In this document: positions 57,171 through 64,000 of the stretch, one piece after another
Layout: each line of letters opens with the position of its first letter
How positions within the stretch are numbered: position 1 is the stretch's first letter
Source: Lindgomyces ingoldianus
Taxonomy: Eukaryota; Ascomycota; Dothideomycetes; Pleosporales; Lindgomycetaceae
Direction of reading: 5' to 3'
DNA length: 64,000 nt
Assembly: GCF_010093535.1 (NCBI RefSeq)
Contig: NW_022985200.1
Location: 1-64,000 of the forward strand
Notes under the pieces: model-generated
What the model saw: only the letters and a program-made list of their open reading frames with translations
The model's database searches: none
Told to the model about the DNA's origin: nothing
Translations under genes and position numbers: made by a program

Positions 57171-57617
57171 CAGGGTTGCCACTTTATAGTAATTACTATT
57201 TTAAAAATAGTAATTACTATGTTTTTAAAAACATTATTATTACTTAATTACATAAGCTATAATTCTAAAAATTAATATATAGATGCTAAGTAAACTAGTC
57301 TATAAATCTATAAATTTAAATTCTAAAAATTATATTTAATACATTTATAATAAATAAAAAAGAGAGAAAAAAAGGAGAGAAAAATAGTAATTACTATTAC
57401 TATTACTATTTCTGCTTTTTTTCTCTATTTTTCTCTATTACTAGGGATACAAATTTATATAGTAGAATCTAATCTTATAGATCTATACTTTAGTATACCT
57501 AGTATCTAAGTTTAGGTTTTTAGAATATTAGCTAATGTAATGAAGCTGTTATAGACTTTTTAAAAAAATAGTAATTACTATTTTAGAATAGTAATTACTA
57601 TAAAAGTGGCAACCCTG
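57171..57617. mobile_element. hAT-type MITE, copy 2 (complete)
   Basis: It is 447 bp, CAGGGTTGCC...GGCAACCCTG, with a perfect 8-bp duplication GACAGAGG (57163-57170, 57618-57625). Both ends carry repeated TAGTAATTACTA segments. Terminal CAGGG and 8-bp duplications are typical of hAT elements. No coding region is present. Confidence 0.9.
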
Positions 57618-58449
57618 GACAGAGGGGGTTTAACATGTATAGCAGTCTGTAATTTTACATGTTAAGGCAGTGCCTTTCTATAGGCTACTATCTAGGCTCC
57701 TTTATTAAGTAGGCTACTATCCTGTGTAATGATTGTTGGCCTAATGCTTTGTGCAATATTATTGTGTGCATTAGTACTAGGGGTATAGGCAATTGTTAGG
57801 CCTATGTAGGGTGCTAGGTGGACGTTCCTAGGTCCATCTAGGGTGTTCTTGAGTTTGTACTAGTTGTATAGAGTGTTCCTTCTACTAGCAACTGTCTGTG
57901 CTATAGGAAGTGCTACTACAGAGGAGACATTGTCTATAGTTTTGTTATAGAACAAGGGCTTTCCTGCTAACTGCTAGCCCTAAGAGCAGTGTATCAGGTT
58001 GTTCTAGGTATAGTTTTAGAACCTTAAACCTAGTAGGCCTTTCTAGTCTTTTAAACTTTTAGTTATAGATTTTTATAAAGAACTACTATTATTCCTTTTT
58101 ATTTATAATGTTATATTTTACTTTCGCTATTTACTGTATTATATTAAATGTTATATAATTGTTATAAATATTTATTTTATAGAGTAATGTTACACATTCT
58201 CTAGAGTAGTTATGTTGCTGCCTACACTTCTAACATAAGTAGTTCTAGAACTGTCTAAAAAGCTTTTATGCTAAAGTGCCTAGCGTTTTATTATTAAAAG
58301 GGAATTTTTTTTTTTAATATTTATAATATATTTTTAGATTTAAGTCTTTTTTTATATTTTTTAAGAATTATAATGTCCTGCAACACCTAATTAAGGCTAC
58401 TAAAGTCTCTAATAACTATGTCTTAGTACACTTTAAAGCAGGTCTTTAA

Positions 58450-59740
58450 AGAATAGTTTTTTTCATATTACTAGTAAAGTTTATTATCTAATCTTTTTAA
58501 TATCTTCTTGTTTATAAGGCTGTATTTAGTAGTAATAGCTTTTATTATTATAGTAGTATTTTTATTCTTCTCTTTCTAAGAGTTTAGGTAATTTTAGTAA
58601 AAATATTCTACTTTTTTATAGTTTAGGCAGGCCTTATCTTTTAGCTATTTTTATTACTTCTTAGTTAAAGGCAGCTTATTGCGTCTAAGAACTTAGCTTT
58701 TCTTTAAAAAGAGGCTTTATATATACTTTATATAACTAAGGTCTATAGGTTTTTTATTATAATAAGAGGCTTTCTTTTTTCTTAGAAACAAACTTAAGTT
58801 TCTAGAGAGCTCCTCTACACTGTTTTTCCCTTTTGCGTTCCCTATGCCTGTTATTATAAAGTGTTGCTTTTATAATAAAGTTTTTAAAGGTAGTTAGTTT
58901 TTTATTATGTGTAAATTTATTTTTTATTATATCTTTTAACTTATTATAAAACATTCTGTAGAGCGCTTTCTAGTCTGTCTATCTACAAATAGCTAGTTAT
59001 TCTCTAAAATGCGCTGCATAATGTTAGGCAGTTTTTTTTCTTATTTTAGAGTGTCTAACTTATTAGCAGTAATTTTTTATTTATCTATAGTTTTATAGAT
59101 AGTAGTTAGAGCTTTCTTAAAAGTTTTTACACTACTAAATATTTCTTTAGTCTTAGGGTTTAGTGTAGTGCTATTAGCTCTAAAATCTAGCTAATTATCT
59201 GCGTGCAGCTATAACTATATTACTAGGGGTCCTTTTAGGTGTAATCCTATCTAGAATATTATTTCTGCATTAGTTTAGAATGCTCCTCTGTTATACTGCA
59301 TATAGAGGTGGCATCTAGTAAAAAAGAGGCAAAGGTTCTTAAGTAATTCTTTAAAAGGCTTTAAAAAGGCTAATCTTAAAGTCTTCTTAGCTGTAATGCT
59401 TGCTTTTTTAGTTAACATATTTTAGATTTTTGCTAATTCTACCTACAATGCGTGTATCTAGCTTGCTGCATTTATAGCTGTTTAAAAGTTTATTTGTAAG
59501 AGTTAATTATTAAACTAAATTACTTTTTAATGTAAATTTCTAACCTTTTTATAAAAACTAACGAGTTTACTAATTTTATTACTAATCTATTAAAGTTCTT
59601 TAATGTTATCCTAGATAGTATTAATCTGTTCTGCTAGAACACCTTTACTAACTGTTAGAACTCCTGTTAATCCTAATAAGGCTACATAGGCTATGTTAGA
59701 ATTAAAGTTATGTTAAAAAGTTATACTTTTTAAAGGGTGT
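58450..59740 (-). pseudogene. R1 copy B gag with zinc knuckle, RIP-inactivated
   Basis: It is colinear with 17.4-18.64 kb of copy A. A mutated CCHC knuckle is present on the minus strand near 58590-58640, read as CLNYKKVEYF with following Tyr/stop changes. Confidence 0.7.
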
Positions 59741-59749
59741 AGTGTTTAA

Positions 59750-60336
59750 TGTTATAATTCTTGCTTAGTAAAGCACTTAGGCTAAGGTTGTTTCTAGGAG
59801 TAGAATAGAGCAAAGGGGCTAACAGCAGGGTGTACAGTCCTACGTAGGGCTAATAGGCTGATGGAGGGTAGTAGAGTAGCTAGATCATAGTTTGTCCCTA
59901 GTTGCAGCAGTATAGTGGCTAGGTTAAACAGTCCTGTTAGATAGAATTAGAGGTATATATGTTGTAAGATATACAGATAGTATTGCAGCCCTTTAGAAAG
60001 CTAAATGCTACTTAGTCTATATAAAAGATAAACTAAACTTTAAACACGCCTTCTTAAAGGTTGTTTATAGTTAAACTATATACATGTCTAATAGTGCTAA
60101 GAATAAGTTGCCTAAGCTAGGGTAAGCTTGCTGTATAGCAAGCTTGTTTAACTTGCTTAGACTTGTTCTGCTTCCTTAGCGTTCTATCCTACTAGATAAC
60201 GCATTCTTCTGTAATCCTAGGCAGCTGTGATGCTTCTGTGTCCTCCAATTGGTCTATAAGCGAAGCCTGTCCCGACCTAGCTAGATTGTGGAGCACATCA
60301 GGTGGAGTTACGTCGGTCCAACCGTAGACCGTAACA
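59750..60336 (-). repeat. R1 copy B, 5' LTR (right)
   Basis: It is TGTTATAATT...CCGTAACA, the same length as its partner. The right-hand 100 bases (60235-60336) are almost unmutated compared with the left LTR, which shows uneven RIP along the repeat. Confidence 0.88.
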
Positions 60337-60341
60337 TCTAG

Positions 60342-62347
60342 TCTAGTGCTATAGTAAAGGCAGTGTAGCATTTCACACTCTGTTGCTGTTTCTTCTAAGG
60401 TGTTATTACCTATACTGTTTTCTCTTATTAATTATAGCTACTATCCTGCTTAATGCTTTATAGGCTAGTGCTGCACACAATATTAATTAGTGCATAAGTA
60501 CTATTTAGTTAGGCATTTTTTAGGTTTATATAGACTAGCACTAGCTATACTTAGGTCTATCTAGGGTACTCTTTTATTCTAATAATTTGTAAAGGGTTTG
60601 CCTTATATTAACATTTAAATTTCTTATATTATTTACTTTTATAAGAAATGTGTTGCGTTTGCTAAAAGGTCAACCTCCTAGCTAGCACAGCAGAAGGATA
60701 TATATAGACGGATAGCTGTACGCGACAGAATGTAATACTAATTAACTTATTATGTTTTAAGTTTTTTCCTAGTTATTATAAGTGCTAGAGGTGGCGTCCC
60801 TAATCTTTTATAGTAGAGTTGTAGGGTGTAAAGCAACATGCTTTACTATTCTAGGCCTTTTTTATTGCTAAGAATCTTCTTAAAAAACTTCTATTTCTTA
60901 GTTTTATTTAAGATGCTGTAGTGTACTTAAGTAATACTTAAAATAACTTTATATGTGTTTATGTTATTATTAACATGTACTTTATAGTACTCTTTTTTAT
61001 AATAGTTATAGTTATAGGTTTCTCTGCATTTCTAACATTTACTATAGTAAAATTAGTAGGCAAGCTTTTCTATAAGCAGCCTATTATTAGTTGTTCTAAG
61101 GGGAATCTGTTTTCTCTTTGTTTTACATTCTTAATGTAGTTTACTTCTCATGTTAAGTTATGCTATTCTTTAAGAACAGCAGCTTGTTTAATTGCTTAGA
61201 GAACCTTATAGTTATCCTATACTTCTACCTTCTAGTAATTTCTAGAATAGTTTAGTAGTTTATAATTAGCTCTAGATTTTTAGTAGAGTTATTTGTTAAG
61301 TCTGTTATAAATTTCTTTTAACATTAGCTTTTATTTAGCATGTATAACCTTTATAGCTAGTCTTTTATCTTTATTCTCTAAGTTTCTAGAGTTTAGACAT
61401 TTTTAATAAAAGTAGCCTACTTTTCTATAGTTTAGATAAGCTTTTTCTTTAAGCTATTTCTTCTATTCCTTGCTTAGAGGTAGTCTGTTACTTTTAGAAG
61501 AACTCTTGCTTTTTTTTAGAGGTACTATATATGTTTTATATAAGTAAAGTCTCTTAGCTTTTTATTATATTAAAGGGCCTTTTTCTTTTTTAGTGTCTAC
61601 TTAGACTTCTATGTTGTTATGCCTATTTTCTTTTCTCTCTAACATTCTACATGTCTTTTGTTATAGGTTATTACTTAGTTAATAAATTTCTCTAGAGTCT
61701 TTAGCTTTTTATTATGCATAAACTTATCTTTAACTATGTTGTTTAGCCTATTATAAACATTCTACTTATAGCTTTTTAGTCTATCTATTTATAGATAGCT
61801 AGTTGCTTGCAGAAGTAAGCTGCATAGTGTTAAACTATTTCTTTTCTTATTATAAAGCGTTTATATTATTAAACTACTGTTTTTTCTTAATTTACTAATT
61901 TATAAATAGTAGTTAAGGCTTTTTTAAAAGAGTTAAGGCTGCTAAAGATTTCTTTTATTTTTAAAAAAAAGTTTTTTTATTAGTTTTAAAATCTATCTAG
62001 CTGTCTATGTAAGGTTAAAACTAGATAGCTAGAAAGCCTTTTAGTTAAAGTTCTATTTAAGAGATTATTTTCTTATAAGTTTAAAAAGCACCCTTATTAG
62101 TATATACTATATATAAAGGTAGTATTATGTAAAGAACAGCTTAAGGTTCTTTACACTTTTAGTAAAGGGTTTAGAAGAGGCAAGTCTTAACATCTTTTTA
62201 AAGTCTACGCTTAGCTTTTTTTAAGCTGTGTTTTTTAGATTTAATACTTTAAGTTAGAGGTTTTAAATTCTAGTGTTTACTGTTATTAGTTAGTTGTTTA
62301 CTAATTAGGCTAATAGCTACTTTAATTCTGTTATTTTATTTCTTATT
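60342..62347 (-). pseudogene. R1-bis gag/protease region, RIP-inactivated
   Basis: The minus strand at about 61400-61450 reads YLNYRKVGYFY followed by stop-Lys-Cys-Leu, a RIPped CCHC knuckle. The sequence toward 62.3 kb corresponds to the N-terminal half of gag in R1. No LTR follows; repeat X begins instead. Confidence 0.62.
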
Positions 62348-62740
62348 AGCAGAGCTTGCTCTGCTTATTATATTTAGGTTTGCAGAACAAAAAGTTGAGC
62401 AGAATCTCCTCTTTTAGACGGGCTAGTTAGTTAGAATTTCTTCAGATAAACCCTGGTAACACTGTTTCTCTGTCACCTCATGTGTTTCTTATATTCTTTT
62501 TTAAAAAAAATGTATACCTAATGTAAGTGCACCTTTACGCTAATTTGCATGCAGTTTGCTCTAGCATGCGTTGTGTAAAACATGTTTAAATTATAGTTAG
62601 TTGCGTCTGTTCCACCTCTCCAGCCACATTGGTGTGTCGGGGATTGGCATCAGCCACATTGGTGTGTCAAGGTTTAGCATTAGCCACATTAGTGTGTCAG
62701 GGATTGGCATTAGCTGCATTAGTGTGTTGAGGATTAGCAG
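62348..62740. repeat. Repeat family X, copy 2 (inverted, less mutated)
   Basis: This is the reverse complement of 30274-30674. The hairpin AGCAGAGC-TT-GCTCTGCT is at 62348-62365 and four 30-bp units lie at 62622-62740 (core CCACATTGGTGTGTC on plus). CA/TG dinucleotides are well preserved here. Confidence 0.68.
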
Positions 62741-63125
62741 TTGCTTACACACCTAAGTTGCTTACTTTTGCTAAGAGCACACTACAACAAACTTTACTAT
62801 AGCCTATAACAACCCACTCTAGCACTATAGAGTACAGTACAGCCTAGAATATTATTTAGATACTACTTCTACTTCTTGCTTACACGTTTGCGTGTTATGC
62901 CTAGTCTAATTGCACTATTTGCAGCGCCTTTAGGATTGCTTATCTACTTTAGCTTACACCTGCTTCTTTGCCTTTTTCTTATTACTGCGCGCCTTAAACT
63001 TATTTTAAGCTGTTAAGCGCAGGCTTTTTTAAATGTAGCTGCCTTATTAGCTGCTTTAAGCTTAGTAATTTCCTATTATGCTAACACTAGCTTATGTACA
63101 ATTATTGCTGCCCTTTATAAGGCTT
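62741..63125 (-). mobile_element. Fot-like (TIR-1) fragment, minus strand
   Basis: It begins inside the terminal repeat (TTGCTTACACACCTAAG), lacking the outermost bases, and continues as the 3' end of a TIR-1 transposon, matching 37483-37890. It is interrupted at about 63126. Confidence 0.7.
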
Positions 63126-63830
63126 TTTTTCTAAAGGCATTACCCCCCTAGAACCCTCTCTATACATAGAGCTACTTATAACACAACTAATATTTACTAG
63201 GGATTGTTGCCTGCTGCTGTAATCTACTGTAGTTTGCTGCAATTTGCTATAGTTTGCTGCAATTTACTTTATGCATTTCCTAACACTGCTAGGTAATCTC
63301 TTACTAACACCTCTAGGCATTAGCCTATTATATTTAAACAGCAGTTAAAGAAGCTAAACTAGCAGTTGTGCAAGCAAAACAGCTTGTTAAAGTATTACAT
63401 ACACTACATTAATGTTTACAGTGATAGAGAGGCAGAGGCAGAGGCAGAAGCAGCGCTAGAGCTCCCTAGTACTCTAAGAAATTCCTATAGAGGCAACAAA
63501 CTACACAAGCTGCAGCTCTACAACTAGGGCTTTAATGCTAAAACAATTAAATTAAAGATATTAAGTAGCAGTATTAGGCGTGGCGTGGCGGTATTAGGCG
63601 GTGAAAGGAACAGGTGCAACGCTAGAGAACGCAAGGTACAAAGAAGAGGAAGACTATTATAAGAGTAGAAACGTGTTAAAAGCTAGAGCTAGAACATGTT
63701 CTCTTAATTACAGCTAATAATTAACTAATTTCTAGATAACTAATCTTAAATTTATATAAACCTTTAGTTTTTAAAAAATAAATTTTACTAACTTAATTAA
63801 AGCTAAAAAGTAGCTAGCTATTATTTACTT
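63126..63830. other. Less-mutated insertion or rearranged segment in a Fot-like fragment
   Basis: This segment does not match the Fot-like element on either side. It has a CTGC/TTTGC-rich patch (63208-63265) and a GAGGCA hexamer run (63429-63448) that on plus would read Glu-Ala repeats, then a GC-richer patch (63570-63640). A plus-strand frame from about 63421 stays open for some 40 codons before TAG. No family was recognised. Confidence 0.4.
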
Positions 63831-64000
63831 TTAAGTATTACTTTACTTATAGGCTTACTCTATAATAAGTAATTTAGTTATATATAAGGTTTTTAGCTTC
63901 GCGCTTATATACTTTTTTAAAAATGTAAAATAACCTATATTAAATAGCTATAAAAAGTGTAATAAGTAAAAAAGTATATACATAGTTGTCGCAACCGCTG
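63831..64000 (-). mobile_element. Fot-like (TIR-1) fragment, continued
   Basis: It matches 38190-38310 and 43980-44010 of the TIR-1 transposon. The last 15 or so bases (TTGTCGCAACCGCTG) depart from it and may be the start of another inserted element cut by the window end. Confidence 0.6.

Larger units (their letters stand above)
49251..60336 (-). mobile_element. Ty3/gypsy retrotransposon R1, copy B
   Basis: The 587-bp LTRs are at 49251-49837 and 59750-60336, flanked by TCTAG (49246-49250, 60337-60341). It carries nested insertions at 51119-52218, 54524-56380 and 57171-57617. Without them it is about 7.7 kb. The order on the minus strand is gag (58.5-59.7 kb), RT (53.6-54.3 kb) and integrase (about 52.2-53.0 kb), with a reverse-strand ORF at 50091-50429. 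Confidence 0.9.
47984..62347 (-). mobile_element. R1-related gypsy element (R1-bis), split by R1 copy B
   Basis: The left piece (47984-49250) matches the RT/RNase H region of R1 copy A (about 15.3-16.4 kb). The right piece (60342-62347) continues with the sequence corresponding to R1 16.4-18.5 kb, including a gag zinc knuckle near 61400-61450. The join is interrupted by R1 copy B with TCTAG on both sides. Neither LTR of this element is present. It is a diverged relative, not a copy of R1. Confidence 0.7.

Overview
The window looks like an AT-rich, repeat-packed compartment of a filamentous ascomycete (Pezizomycotina). Three things point to this. Almost all of it is extremely TpA-rich, with coding frames full of TAA/TAG where CAA/CAG is expected and Asp/Gly codons turned into Asn/Ser, which is the pattern left by repeat-induced point mutation (RIP) on both strands. 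The mobile elements are typical fungal ones (Ty3/gypsy LTR retrotransposons, Fot1/pogo transposons with TA target duplications, hAT-type MITEs). The one intact gene has 50-bp-class introns and fungal PAN/Apple domains.

Layout. 1-4497: the 3' end of a gypsy element, a hAT-type MITE carrying a second MITE inside it, then unassigned AT-rich DNA with an AAG microsatellite. 4498-23521: one nested block. A palindromic Fot-derived MITE was entered by a full-length Fot-like transposon (5057-21130). That transposon was entered by a gypsy element R1 (5246-19468), which was in turn entered by a second gypsy element R2 (8831-14491), a solo R1-type LTR (5688-6293) and a small GC-rich element (18869-19080). 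A second Fot-like family, T2 (21364-23211), entered the outermost MITE separately. Target duplications are still readable at nearly every level. 23713-24812: another palindromic MITE. 24815-28519: a short island of normal base composition with one multi-exon gene for a protein with three PAN/Apple domains and an 18-unit Thr/Pro/Ala/Glu repeat.

28520-37461: a Copia-like LTR, further LTR-like sequence, a 30-bp minisatellite repeat family (X), a T2 transposon inside a gypsy remnant, and a gypsy LTR (R3) holding another palindromic MITE. 37462-44998: a Fot-like transposon on the minus strand, split by a second R2 copy. 45001-62347: a partial T2 element, then an R1-related element that was entered by a complete second R1 copy (49251-60336) carrying a palindromic MITE, a T2 transposon and a hAT MITE. 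62348-64000: an inverted copy of repeat X and a broken Fot-like element.

No transposable-element gene here can make a full-length protein. The most notable points are the PAN/Apple gene isolated in a RIPped region, a conserved reverse-strand reading frame (Cys-X2-Cys-X6-Cys plus likely coiled coil) found in three copies of the R1 family, and MITEs that are near-complete inverted duplications of one end of the Fot-like transposon. No tRNA, rRNA or CRISPR feature was recognised. Element boundaries come from visible terminal repeats and target duplications. Gene functions come from motifs read by eye, not from a database search.
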